Notes: a model not told the origin generated them from the sequence alone. A stretch of DNA of 64,000 bases from Tychonema sp. LEGE 06208 (GCF_015207505.1 NZ_JADEWT010000004.1:1-64000), one strand, 5' to 3'. Shown: positions 25,642-36,856, numbered from the stretch's first letter. Numbers and translations: made by a program.

Positions 25642-28188
25642 ATGAATCGACAAATCACAATCCCAGCACTCGAAGAAGTTGACTTAACAAACTGCGACAA
25701 AGAGCCCATTCACCTATCGGGACACATTCAGCCGCACGGGGTGCTAATTGTTGTGCGAGAACCTGAACTAGAAATACTGCAAGTTAGCGAAAATACGCAA
25801 GAGTTGTTGGGATTCGATGCCAAAAGTGCGATCGGTCAAAATTTGAGCTTATTATTCGATCGCGCTCAGCTAGAAAAATTTAATGCTTGCTTGGAAAAGG
25901 AAAACTTAAAAACCGTCAATCCCATTAAAGTCTCCATCGAACAAGCAGGTAAATCATTAAAATTTGACTGCATACTCCACCGAACAGAAGGAGTTTTGAT
26001 GGTCGAATTAGAATTAGCCACTACCACAGAAAGTCTTTCGGTATTTAGCTTTTATCATTCAGTAAGATCCACTGTCAGCCAAATTCAAAACGCCACAAAT
26101 CTCCAAAATTTATGTCAGCAAACTGTCAAAGAAATCAGAAGAATTTCCCAATTTGATAGAGTAATGGTCTATCAATTTGACCCCGACGGTAACGGCGCTG
26201 TCATCGCCGAAGACAAAGCAGAAAACCTGACTCCTTTCTTAGGATTAAACTACCCCAATACAGATATTCCAAAACAAGCCAGAAAACTGTATTCGTTAAA
26301 TTGGTTGAGGTTGATTCCCGATATTAATTATCAACCAGTCCCCCTCGTCTCCGGCAACAATTCTATTCCCAACAAACCTGTAGACCTCAGCTTTTGCGTA
26401 TTGAGAAGCGTTTCTCCCATTCACATAGAATACCTGCAAAATATGGGTGTGACAGCTTCGATGTCAATTTCATTAATCAAAGATCAAAAACTGTGGGGAT
26501 TGATTGCTTGCCACAACTATACACCAAAATATCTCAACTATGAAGTGCGCGCCGCCTGCGAATTTATCGGACAAGTAATGTCCTTAGAACTGCAATCAAA
26601 AGAAGGAAACGAAGACTACGATTACAAACTTTATTTAAAATCAATTCAAACCAAGATTTTTGAAGACATATCAACCGCCGAAAACTTGTCAGAAGTGTTC
26701 GGTAAATGCCAGCACAATTTGCTGGAAGCAGTCAACGCCCAGGGAGCAGCAATAATATTTGGAGACAATTGCTATCGAATCGGAGAAACACCTCAAGGAG
26801 AATCTCTTAAATGCTTAACTAATTGGGTGCAAAAAAACCTCAAAAAAGAAATATTTTATACAGACTCGTTGACCAAATTCTATCCAGAAGCTGAGGCTTT
26901 TAAAGATACAGTCAGCGGGTGTTTAGCCGTAGCAATATCGCCAATTCAAAAAATATACGTTTTGTGGTTTCGCCCAGAAGTAATTCAGACAGTCAATTGG
27001 GCGGGAAACCCCAACAAAAAACTTGAAATAGATGAAGATGGCAGCCCCAGACTGTCTCCTCGCAAATCCTTCGAGCTGTGGAAAGAAAATGTTAGTTGCC
27101 AATCATTGCCTTGGAAACCATGCGAAATAGAAGCAGCATTGGAACTAAAAAAAGCAATGATTAATATAGTCCTGCGCCAAGCCGACAAACTCAACAAATT
27201 AAATACAGCATTAGAAGCATCTGTCGCCAGAGAACGCGAAAAAACCGCTCATTTAAAAATAGCGATGTCTGAGCTTAAGCGCGCTCAAACTCAATTAGTG
27301 CAAAGCGAAAGAATGTCGAGTTTGGGACAGTTGGTGGCGGCGGTAGCCTATGAAGTCACTAACCCGATTAATTTCATTTACGGAAATCTTACCTATGCCA
27401 ACGAATACAGCGAAAAACTCATCAATTTATTGCAGCTTTACGAACAGCACTATCCCTCGCCTTCGCCAGAAATTAAAGTAGAAATAGAAGCAGCAGAAGT
27501 AGAGTTTATAGTTGAAGACTTACCCAAGTTGCTGGGTTCAATGAAAGTAGGAGCTAACCGCATCCGCGAGATAGTTCAGTCGCTGCGAAATTTCTCTAGA
27601 ATTGACGAAGCAGAGATTAAACCAGTTGACATTCACGATGGATTGGACAGCGCTTTGTTGATTTTGAGCAACCGACTTAAGCCGAAGCCCGTGAAGCAAA
27701 GCTATCCCCTTGGGAATCGCCCTGCAATTCATCTCATCAAAGAATATGGCTCTCTGCCTTTGGTTGAGTGTTACGCAGTTGAGATTAACCAAGTGTTTAT
27801 GAATGTGCTGACAAATGCAATTGATGCCCTAGAAGATGCCTTTGTCAACAAGCACTTATCGTCGCAGCGCGGCGGCAAAGAAGAGCCAGCCAAGAGCGGA
27901 CAAATTCGGATCGTGACAGAAGTTTGTTCGGAAGAAAAAGCCGTAAAAGTTCGGATCGAGGACAACGGTTGGGGTATGGAAGAAACAGTCCGCCAGAAAA
28001 TATTTGAGCCGTTTTTTTCCACCAAACCGGTGGGTAAAGGTGCAGGAATAGGTTTGGCAATTTCCTGGGAAATTGTGGTGAAACAACACGGCGGCAAATT
28101 GAGCTGCATTTCTGCCCCCGGAGAGGGAACCGAGTTGATTATTGAGATTCCGCTGAGACAAATTCATCCGAAACCGATTGTTAAATGA
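25642..28188 (+). CDS. Bacteriophytochrome with a kinase domain lacking its phospho-acceptor His
   Basis: 848 residues. PAS (about 15-125) has Cys18 in NCDKEPIHLSGHIQPHG, the biliverdin-binding Cys of bacteriophytochromes. GAF (about 140-315) has the YPNTDIP motif, and the plant/Cph1-type Cys is Ile260 (SPIHIEYL). PHY (about 330-520) has PRKSFELW in its tongue at about 473. A coiled coil leads to a HisKA-like region in which the expected AGIAHEINNP reads AAVAYEVTNP, so the phospho-acceptor is Tyr570. The ATPase domain is complete (NAIDAL, EDNGWGMEE, GAGIGLAIS). A small dispersed repeat at 27690-27722 adds about ten residues (PVKQSYPLG) before NRPAI. It should sense red/far-red light, but trans-phosphorylation at the usual site seems impossible. 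Confidence 0.9.
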   Translation: MNRQITIPALEEVDLTNCDKEPIHLSGHIQPHGVLIVVREPELEILQVSENTQELLGFDAKSAIGQNLSLLFDRAQLEKFNACLEKENLKTVNPIKVSIEQAGKSLKFDCILHRTEGVLMVELELATTTESLSVFSFYHSVRSTVSQIQNATNLQNLCQQTVKEIRRISQFDRVMVYQFDPDGNGAVIAEDKAENLTPFLGLNYPNTDIPKQARKLYSLNWLRLIPDINYQPVPLVSGNNSIPNKPVDLSFCVLRSVSPIHIEYLQNMGVTASMSISLIKDQKLWGLIACHNYTPKYLNYEVRAACEFIGQVMSLELQSKEGNEDYDYKLYLKSIQTKIFEDISTAENLSEVFGKCQHNLLEAVNAQGAAIIFGDNCYRIGETPQGESLKCLTNWVQKNLKKEIFYTDSLTKFYPEAEAFKDTVSGCLAVAISPIQKIYVLWFRPEVIQTVNWAGNPNKKLEIDEDGSPRLSPRKSFELWKENVSCQSLPWKPCEIEAALELKKAMINIVLRQADKLNKLNTALEASVAREREKTAHLKIAMSELKRAQTQLVQSERMSSLGQLVAAVAYEVTNPINFIYGNLTYANEYSEKLINLLQLYEQHYPSPSPEIKVEIEAAEVEFIVEDLPKLLGSMKVGANRIREIVQSLRNFSRIDEAEIKPVDIHDGLDSALLILSNRLKPKPVKQSYPLGNRPAIHLIKEYGSLPLVECYAVEINQVFMNVLTNAIDALEDAFVNKHLSSQRGGKEEPAKSGQIRIVTEVCSEEKAVKVRIEDNGWGMEETVRQKIFEPFFSTKPVGKGAGIGLAISWEIVVKQHGGKLSCISAPGEGTELIIEIPLRQIHPKPIVK
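27690..27722. repeat. Small dispersed repeat inside the phytochrome gene
   Basis: Copy of the 33-bp repeat found in ureF at 493-525. The related kinase at 37457 reads LKFKANRPAI where this protein reads LKPK-PVKQSYPLG-NRPAI, so the insertion is visible by comparison within the window. Confidence 0.8.
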
Positions 28189-28284
28189 AAAAAAGTGCGA
28201 TCGCCTCCCAAATCCACAAATCGAAAATTCGACTAAAATACAAAAGCAGCTAAGTAGATTTGAGCCAAATTTGAGGAAGCGACT

Positions 28285-29748
28285 GTGACAGAAAAAAATA
28301 CCGCCCAATGGGATGCCGGCAGATTTGTCAAAACCTTGGCTTATTTCGGCGTTATTCCCTTCATTGGCAGCATTAGCTGGCTGCAACAACTGTTCGGAAG
28401 CAGCAGCAACCAGAAAAAAGACGAACCCAAACTCGTACTCGTAGCCGGTGCGACTGGCGGGGTGGGAAAGCGAGTTGTCAAGCGGCTGCAACAGCGGGGA
28501 TATAAAGTCCGCTGTCTCGTCAGAGATACCAAAAGAGCAACAGAAATTCTCGGAAAAAATGTTGAATTAGTCGAAGGAGATATCACTCTCGCCGAGACGC
28601 TAACGCCCTTAGTAACCGAGGGGGTAGATGCAGTTATCTGCTGCACCGGCACCAAAGTTCAACCTGTAGAAGGAGACACCCCAACCAGGGAAAAATACTA
28701 TCAAGGCATCAAGTTTTATATGCCGGAAGTTGTGGATGTTCCCGAAATAGTTGAATACAAAGGCATCAAGAATTTAGTGCAAGCTGTTCGCAGCCAGCTC
28801 GTTAAAGCAGGCGAAAAAATCATTTTCGACTTCACAAAACCTACCCAAGATTTAAAAGAAACTTGGGGCGCTCTCGACGATGTTGTGATGGGCGGCACTA
28901 GCGAAAGTTCGATCGTCCTTACAGACAGTACAGCTATATTCACGGGCAATGTTTCCACGGCAAACTCCGGCGGCTTTGCTTCCGTCCGCACCCGAAACTT
29001 CGATTCTCCCCTCAATCTCACAGGATTTAGCGGCCTCCAACTGCGGGTAAAAGGGGATGGTAAGCGCTACAAGTTGATCGTGCGTAGCGAGGCTAAATGG
29101 GACGGCATTGGCTATAGCTATTCGTTTGATACTGTTTACAATACTTGGATTACTGTCACCGTTCCCTTCGATAAGTTAATTCCAGTATTCCGGGCGAAAA
29201 CTGTGAAAGATGGCTCGAAATTAGATCCGAGCAATATTTATTCTTTTCAGTTAATGCTGAGCAAGTTTGAATACGACGGCGGGCTGAATCCAAAATTTAC
29301 ACCGGGCGTTTTTCAACTGGAATTAGAATCTATTAAAGCTGATGGCGGGCAGACGTTGCCGCGATTTGTGATGGTGAGTTCGGCTGGAGTGACGCGCCCG
29401 GGCCGCCCTGGACTTAATTTGGAAGAGGAACCGCCGGCTGTGAGGATGAATGATATGTTGGGGGGAATTTTGACTTGGAAGTTGAAAGGTGAGGATTGCG
29501 TGCGATCGAGCGGCATACCTTATACTGTTGTCAGACCTTGTGCTTTGACTGAAGAAGCGGGCGGCAAAGCTTTGATATTCGAGCAAGGAGACAATATTCG
29601 AGGTAAAGTTAGCCGGGAAGATATTGCAGAATTGTGCGTGCAAGCTTTGTCAGAACCGCAGGCTTGTAAGGTGACATTTGAGGTAAAAGAGGGGGAAGAT
29701 TCTCGTTCTCCGGGAGATTGGGAGGCTTTGTTTTCTGGGGTTAAATAA
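28285..29748 (+). CDS. Atypical SDR with inserted CIA30 domain (HCF173-like)
   Basis: 487 residues from a GTG start. A Rossmann NAD(P)-binding part (GATGGVG at 55-61) runs to about 175, is interrupted by a CIA30-type beta domain (about 178-355, starting IIFDFTKPTQDLKETWGALDDVVMGG), and resumes with VMVSSAGVTRPGRPG to the end. This split architecture is that of plant HCF173, which supports psbA mRNA translation in photosystem II assembly; cyanobacteria encode homologues. Residues 1-45 include a possible hydrophobic helix (LAYFGVIPFIGSISWLQQL). A photosystem II role is inferred from the family. Confidence 0.85.
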   Translation: MTEKNTAQWDAGRFVKTLAYFGVIPFIGSISWLQQLFGSSSNQKKDEPKLVLVAGATGGVGKRVVKRLQQRGYKVRCLVRDTKRATEILGKNVELVEGDITLAETLTPLVTEGVDAVICCTGTKVQPVEGDTPTREKYYQGIKFYMPEVVDVPEIVEYKGIKNLVQAVRSQLVKAGEKIIFDFTKPTQDLKETWGALDDVVMGGTSESSIVLTDSTAIFTGNVSTANSGGFASVRTRNFDSPLNLTGFSGLQLRVKGDGKRYKLIVRSEAKWDGIGYSYSFDTVYNTWITVTVPFDKLIPVFRAKTVKDGSKLDPSNIYSFQLMLSKFEYDGGLNPKFTPGVFQLELESIKADGGQTLPRFVMVSSAGVTRPGRPGLNLEEEPPAVRMNDMLGGILTWKLKGEDCVRSSGIPYTVVRPCALTEEAGGKALIFEQGDNIRGKVSREDIAELCVQALSEPQACKVTFEVKEGEDSRSPGDWEALFSGVK

Positions 29749-29765
29749 CAATTATGGAATAAGAT

Positions 29766-29858
29766 TAAACGAACCGCGAAGACGCAAAGAACACGAAGGA
29801 AGAGGAAGAAGAAGATGCAGTTCTTCCTTCGCGCTTTTCGCGTCTTCGCGGTTTAATC
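29766..29858. repeat. Fold-back repeat downstream of the HCF173-like gene
   Basis: Arms aaccgcgaagacgcaaagaa and its near reverse complement (cttttcgcgtcttcgcggtt), about 30 bp each with a few mismatches and a short A/G-rich loop. It could act as a transcription terminator or mRNA 3' stabiliser. One arm alone occurs near 21960. Confidence 0.75.
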
Positions 29859-29885
29859 ATTCCGATGAAACTAGATTTGGTATGA

Positions 29886-29930
29886 TGAGTAAAATAATAA
29901 CTAATAACTAATAACCAATAACAACTAATT
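29886..29930. repeat. Short STRR leader (aataact/aataacc)
   Basis: About five heptamers ending right before the ATG at 29932. Confidence 0.75.
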
Positions 29931-29931
29931 T

Positions 29932-30810
29932 ATGCATTTGAATTTTTCCCGACGAAATCTGACGCCTTATTTGTTTTTGTTTCCGGCTTTGTTTATTTTG
30001 ACTTTAACGGTTTTGTGGCCGGCGCTGCAAGCTTTTTATTTGAGTTTTACTAATTACGAATACGATTTAACTCAAATGCCGCAGTGGGTGGGTTTGAAGA
30101 ATTTCGATCGGTTGTGGCGCGATCGCACTTTTTGGCAAACTTTGACCAATACGCTGCTGTATCTGATCTGTGTAGTGCCTGTATTGGTTGTTATACCGCT
30201 GGGAATGGCCATTTTGTGCAATCAAAAGCTGCGGGGGATGAACTGGTTCCGCGCAGCATACTACACGCCTGCGGTGATTTCGATGGTTGTCGCCGGGATT
30301 GCTTGGAAGTGGCTGTTTGCTGAAACTGGATTGCTGAATCAGTTGGGGGAATTGTTAGGTTTACCTCCGGTTTCTTGGCTGGCAAACCCCAAGGTGGTAC
30401 TCTTTAGCGTGATGGCAGTTACTATATGGAAAGGCTTGGGTTATTACATGGTGATTTATTTGGCGGGGCTGCAATCTATTCCGGCAGAACTTTACGAAGC
30501 TGCTGCGATTGATGGTTCGGAAGGTTTGCGGAAACACTGGGATATTACTGTGCCGCTGATGAAGCCTTATTTAGTTTTGGTGGCGGTGATTTCGGCGATT
30601 TCTGCTACTAAGGTTTTTGAAGAAGTTTATATTATGACTCAGGGCGGCCCTCGCAATAGTTCTAAGACTGTTGTTTATTATCTTTACGAACGGGCTTTTA
30701 AGGATTTGGAAATTGGTTATGCTTGTACCATCGCCCTAGTGTTATTTTTGCTGATTTTAGGTTTGTCGGTTTTGCAAGTTAGCCTTCAGGGTTTGACTCG
30801 CAATGATTGA
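29932..30810 (+). CDS. Sugar ABC transporter permease (MalF/UgpA type)
   Basis: 292 residues with six membrane helices and the binding-protein-dependent permease EAA loop EAAAIDGSEGLRKHWDITVP at about 190-209, which contacts the ATPase. Segments YEYDLTQMPQWVGLKNFDRL and TPAVISMVVAGIAWKWLF are typical of carbohydrate permeases of the CUT1 family. The partner permease, binding protein and ATPase are not in the window, so this is an isolated component. Substrate unknown. Confidence 0.92.
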   Translation: MHLNFSRRNLTPYLFLFPALFILTLTVLWPALQAFYLSFTNYEYDLTQMPQWVGLKNFDRLWRDRTFWQTLTNTLLYLICVVPVLVVIPLGMAILCNQKLRGMNWFRAAYYTPAVISMVVAGIAWKWLFAETGLLNQLGELLGLPPVSWLANPKVVLFSVMAVTIWKGLGYYMVIYLAGLQSIPAELYEAAAIDGSEGLRKHWDITVPLMKPYLVLVAVISAISATKVFEEVYIMTQGGPRNSSKTVVYYLYERAFKDLEIGYACTIALVLFLLILGLSVLQVSLQGLTRND

Positions 30811-31234
30811 GGAGTCATTGGTCATTGGTCATTAGTCATTGGTCATTGGTCATTTGTCATTAGTCATTGGTAATTTGTCATTGGTCATTGGTCATTAGTC
30901 ATTGGTCATTGGTCATTAGTCATTGGTCATTGGTCATTGGTCATTGGTCATTAGGAAGAAGATAAGACGGCGGTTTCAACCGCAGAATCTCATTTAATTA
31001 AGTAAAATTTAGCACATTTTCCCTACGCAATAACACGCAAGTACCAAGCCTGTTTAAAGATTAAGTTAAATAACTAATGACAAAGCTCTGAGACTTGTAC
31101 TAAGCTTGAGTATATCTCGGAAGTTTTGCGATCGCCCGCGCCGACCACCCCTCTGACACAACTAATTAACTTTCGTCAATAGTACAACTCGTGCAAATGG
31201 GCTGCAAACCCTTTAAATTCAAATTTATTAAACT
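30811..31234. repeat. STRR (tcattgg/tcattag) and gene-free leader
   Basis: 30815-30953 contains about twenty heptamers of tcattgg, tcattag and variants. The remaining 280 bp up to the giant kinase gene hold nothing recognisable. Confidence 0.88.
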
Positions 31235-34200
31235 ATGATTTTACTAACAGGCTATCAAATCACTGAAAAGATTTACTCTGGTGTCAATACTGCAATTTAT
31301 CGGGGAATCTGGCAAGAACAGGATTTGCCAGTCATCGTCAAAACCCTGAACAGCGAGTATCCAACTCTGGAAGAAATTACCCGATTGAGACATGAATATA
31401 AAATCCGAGAAAATCTGAAAGATATCGAAGAAATTGTCAATTGCTACCGTCTAGAAACCAATCAAAATGGTGTAGCGCTGACCTTAGAAGATTTTGGAGG
31501 CTTGGCTTTATCTATTTTTTTAATGGCGACCAAACTTGACTTAAAACAATTTCTGGAAATTGCCGTTGAACTAGCCAAAAGTTTAGGCAAAATCCATCAA
31601 AACCAAATAATTCACAAAGATATTAAACCGCACAATATTATTATCCATCCCGAAACCTATCAGGTCAAAATTACTGACTTCAGCATCTCCTCGCACTTGG
31701 TTCGAGAAAACGCAACTCCCAGCTATCCCAATTTGCTCGAAGGTACGTTAGCTTATATTTCGCCGGAACAAACTGGTAGAATGAATCGGGCAATTGATTA
31801 CCGCAGCGATTTCTATTCCTTGGGTGTTACTTTTTACGAGATGCTGACTGGTGAATTGCCATTTAGGGCGATCGACCCTTTAGAATTAGTTCACTGTCAC
31901 ATCGCTAAAATCCCCCCCACTCCCCGCAGTTTGAAGCCGGAAATTCCCGAAGCAATCTCTGCCATCGTGATGAAGTTGTTGGCGAAGATGGCGGAAGATA
32001 GGTATCAAAGCGCTGACGGGCTGAGATTTGACCTCGAAACTTGTCTGGCGCAACTACAAGCTACTGGCAATATATCTGATTTTACTGCCGGAAATGCCGA
32101 TCGCGCCGGTCAACTCCTCATCCCCCAAAAACTCTACGGTAGAGAAGCTGAAGTCGCCGCTTTACTCAGCGCTTTCGAGAGAGTTAGCGGTGTAGAACCC
32201 CCCCAATCCCCCCTTGTTAATGGGGGGATTTCGGAGCGAATTCCCCTTGTTCAAGGGGGAATTTCGGAGTGGCATTCCGTTGGTAAAGCGGGGCTTTCAG
32301 GGCTTTCTTCACCCCCCTTAGCAAGGGGGGCAGGGGGGGTCGAATTAATCCTGGTTTCCGGTTACTCCGGCATCGGCAAATCCTGCTTGGTAAATGAAGT
32401 TCAAAAACCCATTGTTCGGCAGCGCGGCTATTTCATCTCCGGTAAATTTGACCAATTCAAGCGCAACATTCCCTACGCTTCCCTAATTCAAGCATTCCAG
32501 TCATTGATTCGGCAGTTGCTAACAGAAAGTGCAGCATCTATTCAGACTTGGAAACAAAAATTGCTAGCCGCTTTGGGAACCAGCGGTAAAGTTGTCACAG
32601 ACGTGATTCCCGAAGTCGAACTAATTATCGGGAAACAGCCGGAAGTCCCGCAATTGGGGCCGGCAGAATCGCAAAACCGATTTAATCTGGTGTTTAAACA
32701 ATTCCTTAGCGTTTTTACTGCCAAACAACACCCGCTAGTGGTTTTTCTCGACGATTTGCAGTGGGCAGATTCCGCATCGCTGAAATTCATTGAACTGCTA
32801 GTGACGGATTCAGAAAGCAAATATTTGCTGCTAATTGGAGCCTATCGAGATAACGAAGTCAGCGCCACCAATCCGCTGATTCAAACCATCGAAAACATCC
32901 AAAAAAATGATGCAGGACTTCCAGCAAAAGTCACTAATATTGTTTTGAATCCCTTAGATTTGAGTCATGTAGAGCAATTAATTTCTGAAACTTTAGAAAG
33001 CCAAATTTCCCCAAACATCAAAGTTTTAGCAGAGCTACTTTTTAACAAAACCCAAGGAAATCCCTTCTTTCTGACTCAGTTAATCAGAACTCTTTATCAA
33101 GAAACACTGTTAGTTTACGATTTTCCATCGAGTAGGTGGCAGTGGGATATCGGGCACATCCAAGCAATCGGGATTACTGACTGCAATGTCGTAGAGTTAA
33201 TCGCTCGAAATATTCGGAAGTTGTCCGCTGCAGCGCAGTCAGCCTTAAAATTAGGGGCCTGTATTGGCAACCGGTTTAATTTAGAAGTCCTGGCAATTGT
33301 CAGCCAAAAATCTCAAAAAGAAACAGCATTAAGTCTCTGGGATGCTCTTCAGGCAGGGCTAATTTTGCCGCTGAGCAACGATTACAAAATTCCGCTGGTT
33401 TTTGAAGGTTCGGAAACCGGGCTGTCGGGGCTGCAAGATGTTAAGGTTGGCTACAAGTTTTTGCACGACAGAGTGCAGCAAGCAGCTTATTCTTTGATTC
33501 CCGATGAGGCCAAGCAAGCAACGCACCTCACAATCGGTCAACTGCTGCTGGAGAATACTCCCGTCTCCGAGATTGAAGAAAATGTCTTTGATATTGTCAA
33601 TCAACTTAATTTTGGTGTTGAATTACTCACAGAAAAATCCGCAAAAGATCAACTGGCAAAACTGAATCTGATTGCTGGTAAAAAAGCTAAAGCATCCAAT
33701 GCTTACGAAGCTGCTGTCAGATATTTAAATGTCGGTTTGGAACTGATTAATTCCCCTCAGTCCCCCGTAAGTATAGGGTCAAGTTGGCAGACGGATTATG
33801 ACTTGACGCTGAACCTGCACGTAGAAGCGGCGGAGGCTGAATATCTCAATACTAACTTTGGGCGATCGCAAGAATTAGCCGATATCTTGTTGCAACAAGC
33901 CACTATCCTGCTCGACAAAGTTAAGGTTTACGAACTCCAAATCCAGTCTTATATATCTCAAAACCAGATGCTGAAAGCCATCGATACTGGTTTAAAAGCT
34001 TTGGAAATGTTGGAATTTTCCCTGTTGGAAATCCCCCCAGAGGGTTTGGGTGGAGTTAATTTACCTCAGATTGAGGAACTAGAAAATATTCCGGTAATGA
34101 CTGATGACTATGAGTTGGCGATAATGCGTATACTTTCGGTTCTGCTTTCTTCTGTTTTTACAACACAACCAGAACTATTGCCGCAAATTGTCTTCACAAT

Positions 34201-36856
34201 GGTTGATTTTTCGATTAAACGGGGTAATTCAGCACTTGGGGCGATCGCCTATAGTTGGTATGGCTTGTTGCTGACTGGGGCCTTAGGAGATATAGACGCT
34301 GGATATCATTCGGGACAATTAGGTTTGAAGTTATTAGAGCAATTTAATGCTAAAGAACTGAAATGCAAAGTTTATACTATGTTTAACACTTTTATCCGCC
34401 ACTCGAAAGAACACGGTAGGGAGATCATCGCACCTTTGAGCGAGGCGATACAAAGCGGTCTAGAAACAGGAGATATGGAATATACTTGTTATTCTGCTCT
34501 CAACAGTTGTTCTGCTTCATTTTTGATTGGAGAACCCTTAGAAAAGGCACTACAAAAACAATTACAATACTTCACTTTAGCACAGAATGTAAAACAAGAC
34601 GTTTCTCTAGAAATGCTGGGAATATGGGGGGGGATTATTTTAAATTTGCGAGATATATACCCAAACAAATCTCAATCAACAGGTAAAGATTTTAAAGGGA
34701 CAGAAATATTGGCTCGCCTGCCACAAGTTAACAATTATCTGTCAAATTTTAATTATTATCTTGCTAAATTGCTGCTAAATTACTTATTTAAAAAGCCAGA
34801 ACAAGCAGTTATTGATGGATCTGTAGCAGCCAAATATGCACCAGCAGCAATTGGCTTCATGATGCTAGGTACGCACAATTTTTACTATTCCCTCGCACTC
34901 CTGGCTGTGTATCCAACTGCTGACAGTGCAGAACAGGAAAAACATTTGATGCAGGTAGCAGCGAATCAGGAAAAAATGCAGAAAAGGGCGCACCACGCAC
35001 CGATGAATTACCAGCACAAATACGAGTTAGTTGAGGCAGAAAAGGCGCGGGTGTTGGGAGAAAAAGACCGGGCGATGGATTTTTACGATCGCGCAATTCA
35101 ACATTCCGGCGAACAGGAATACATTCAGGAAGAAGCTTTGGCTAATGAATTAGCCGCCGAGTTTTATCTTTCTCTCGGTAGGCAGAAAATTGCTAAGGTT
35201 TACATGACTGACGCTTACTACGGTTATATCCGCTGGGGTGCGAATGCTAAGGTTGCTGATTTAGAGGAACGATATCCGCAGTTAATTGTACGGAGGCCGG
35301 AAAGTGAAAATTTAACAAGTAGCAGCCAGACTGTGAATGCAACTTTTGCAACCGTTATTGGCAGTCACAAAGCTTTAGATTTCGCGACAGTTATGAAAGC
35401 ATCTCTTGCTATCTCCGGCGAAATTGTCGTCGATGCTTTGCTGCAAAAATTGATGCAGATTGTGCTGGAAAATGCGGGTGCCCAAAGTGGGTATCTGATC
35501 GCGCCGAAAAACGGTGATTTTGCGATCGAGGCTGCGGGAGAAGCGGGCGCAGATGTGCGAGTGTTATCGGGCGCGGGCTTGGATTATCCGTATCCGCGAT
35601 CGGTCATCAATTTTGTCGATCGCACTCTCGAAGATATTGTCCTCCACGATGCCTGCAGCGAAGCAATTTTCAACAACGACCCCTACATTATCGAACACCA
35701 GCCGAAATCGGTGTTATGCGTGGCGATCGTCTATCAAGGCAAATTAACAGCCATCCTTTATTTAGAAAATAATTCGATCGCAGGCGCTTTTACTCCCGAT
35801 CGATTGGAAGTATTAAAACTGCTTTCTTCCCAAGCTGCGATCGCCCTGGAAAATGCCCGCCTTTACACAAACTTAGCAACGGCGAACCAACAACTAGCAG
35901 AATACAACCTTACCCTAGAAGCAAAAGTTAAAGAACGCACCCAAGAATTAAACGAAAAAAATGCCCTGCTTTCCGAAGAAATTCAAGAACGCCAAAAAGC
36001 CGAAGCCAACGCGCGAGATGCCAGCCGCGCCAAAAGCGAATTTTTAGCTAACATGAGCCACGAATTGCGAACGCCCCTCAACGGCATTTTAGGTTACGCT
36101 CAAATCTTTAAGCGCGACAAACATTTCTCAGCCCAACAACAGGAGGGAATTGGCGTTATTCACCGCTGTGGCGAACACTTGCTCGCTTTGATAGAGGATA
36201 TTTTAGACCTTTCTAAAATCGAAGCTAGAAGAATGGAACTCGTGCCAACAGAATTTAATTTTCTAGATTTTATTCAAAGCATAACTGCCATTTTTAGCAT
36301 CCGAGCCGGTCAAAAAAATATAGCTTTTAATTGCGAATATCTTTCATCTCTTCCCGCTACAATCTTGGCTGATGAAAAGAAGTTACGGCAAATTTTAATT
36401 AATTTAATTGGCAATGCAGTTAAATTTACTGAAAGGGGTGGAGTTACTTTTAAGGTTTCCGCAGTCGATTGTGTAAAGGATGGAACCCAGACTGAAGTTC
36501 TTACTGCGAACGTGAAGATTCGGTTTCAAGTAGAAGACACGGGAATTGGCATCGCTACCGATGAATTGCTAAAGATATTTGCACCTTTTGAACAGGTAGG
36601 TAATAGTCCGCGCCATACTGAGGGAACAGGCTTAGGATTGGCGATTAGCCGCCAATTAGTGGAGATTATGAGCGGTGAATTGAAAGTAGAAAGCACCTTA
36701 GGCAGAGGTAGCATTTTCTCCTTTGAGTTGGAGTTGCTGGCAGTTGACAACCCAGCTCAAAATAATAAGTATTATCCCAAAAATATTAAGGGTTTCAAGG
36801 GTGCTGATAAGAAAATTTTATGGCGGACGATCGGTGGGAAAATCGCTCGATTTTAA
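31235..36856 (+). CDS. Giant Ser/Thr kinase-AAA ATPase-GAF-histidine kinase, receiver lost by frameshift
   Basis: 1873 residues. Hanks kinase at about 1-275 (catalytic Lys in [16 protein letters not shown] loop, DFS instead of DFG); AAA/NTPase with Walker A GYSGIGKS at about 374-381 and Walker [12 protein letters not shown] near 500; helical TPR-like middle (about 700-1350); GAF at about 1390-1545; coiled coil; HisKA with [11 protein letters not shown] (His near 1609); HATPase with GTGLGLAIS. This is the cyanobacterial HstK-type architecture. Residues about 321-369 are encoded by palindromic repeats. The frame ends [15 protein letters not shown]; a single added base at 36821 would continue as KKILVADD into the receiver at 36820, so the C-terminus appears frameshifted. 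Likely membrane-peripheral or cytoplasmic sensor; stimulus unknown. Confidence 0.9.
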   Translation: MILLTGYQITEKIYSGVNTAIYRGIWQEQDLPVIVKTLNSEYPTLEEITRLRHEYKIRENLKDIEEIVNCYRLETNQNGVALTLEDFGGLALSIFLMATKLDLKQFLEIAVELAKSLGKIHQNQIIHKDIKPHNIIIHPETYQVKITDFSISSHLVRENATPSYPNLLEGTLAYISPEQTGRMNRAIDYRSDFYSLGVTFYEMLTGELPFRAIDPLELVHCHIAKIPPTPRSLKPEIPEAISAIVMKLLAKMAEDRYQSADGLRFDLETCLAQLQATGNISDFTAGNADRAGQLLIPQKLYGREAEVAALLSAFERVSGVEPPQSPLVNGGISERIPLVQGGISEWHSVGKAGLSGLSSPPLARGAGGVELILVSGYSGIGKSCLVNEVQKPIVRQRGYFISGKFDQFKRNIPYASLIQAFQSLIRQLLTESAASIQTWKQKLLAALGTSGKVVTDVIPEVELIIGKQPEVPQLGPAESQNRFNLVFKQFLSVFTAKQHPLVVFLDDLQWADSASLKFIELLVTDSESKYLLLIGAYRDNEVSATNPLIQTIENIQKNDAGLPAKVTNIVLNPLDLSHVEQLISETLESQISPNIKVLAELLFNKTQGNPFFLTQLIRTLYQETLLVYDFPSSRWQWDIGHIQAIGITDCNVVELIARNIRKLSAAAQSALKLGACIGNRFNLEVLAIVSQKSQKETALSLWDALQAGLILPLSNDYKIPLVFEGSETGLSGLQDVKVGYKFLHDRVQQAAYSLIPDEAKQATHLTIGQLLLENTPVSEIEENVFDIVNQLNFGVELLTEKSAKDQLAKLNLIAGKKAKASNAYEAAVRYLNVGLELINSPQSPVSIGSSWQTDYDLTLNLHVEAAEAEYLNTNFGRSQELADILLQQATILLDKVKVYELQIQSYISQNQMLKAIDTGLKALEMLEFSLLEIPPEGLGGVNLPQIEELENIPVMTDDYELAIMRILSVLLSSVFTTQPELLPQIVFTMVDFSIKRGNSALGAIAYSWYGLLLTGALGDIDAGYHSGQLGLKLLEQFNAKELKCKVYTMFNTFIRHSKEHGREIIAPLSEAIQSGLETGDMEYTCYSALNSCSASFLIGEPLEKALQKQLQYFTLAQNVKQDVSLEMLGIWGGIILNLRDIYPNKSQSTGKDFKGTEILARLPQVNNYLSNFNYYLAKLLLNYLFKKPEQAVIDGSVAAKYAPAAIGFMMLGTHNFYYSLALLAVYPTADSAEQEKHLMQVAANQEKMQKRAHHAPMNYQHKYELVEAEKARVLGEKDRAMDFYDRAIQHSGEQEYIQEEALANELAAEFYLSLGRQKIAKVYMTDAYYGYIRWGANAKVADLEERYPQLIVRRPESENLTSSSQTVNATFATVIGSHKALDFATVMKASLAISGEIVVDALLQKLMQIVLENAGAQSGYLIAPKNGDFAIEAAGEAGADVRVLSGAGLDYPYPRSVINFVDRTLEDIVLHDACSEAIFNNDPYIIEHQPKSVLCVAIVYQGKLTAILYLENNSIAGAFTPDRLEVLKLLSSQAAIALENARLYTNLATANQQLAEYNLTLEAKVKERTQELNEKNALLSEEIQERQKAEANARDASRAKSEFLANMSHELRTPLNGILGYAQIFKRDKHFSAQQQEGIGVIHRCGEHLLALIEDILDLSKIEARRMELVPTEFNFLDFIQSITAIFSIRAGQKNIAFNCEYLSSLPATILADEKKLRQILINLIGNAVKFTERGGVTFKVSAVDCVKDGTQTEVLTANVKIRFQVEDTGIGIATDELLKIFAPFEQVGNSPRHTEGTGLGLAISRQLVEIMSGELKVESTLGRGSIFSFELELLAVDNPAQNNKYYPKNIKGFKGADKKILWRTIGGKIARF
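32197..32341. repeat. Palindromic repeat cluster inside the giant kinase gene
   Basis: Three hairpins in a row: aatcccccc/ggggggatt (32205-32230), aattcccctt/aagggggaatt (32239-32263) and acccccctt/aaggggggc (32311-32331). These belong to the widespread C-run/G-run palindromes of cyanobacteria. They insert about 48 residues between the kinase and ATPase domains without breaking the frame. Confidence 0.85.
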
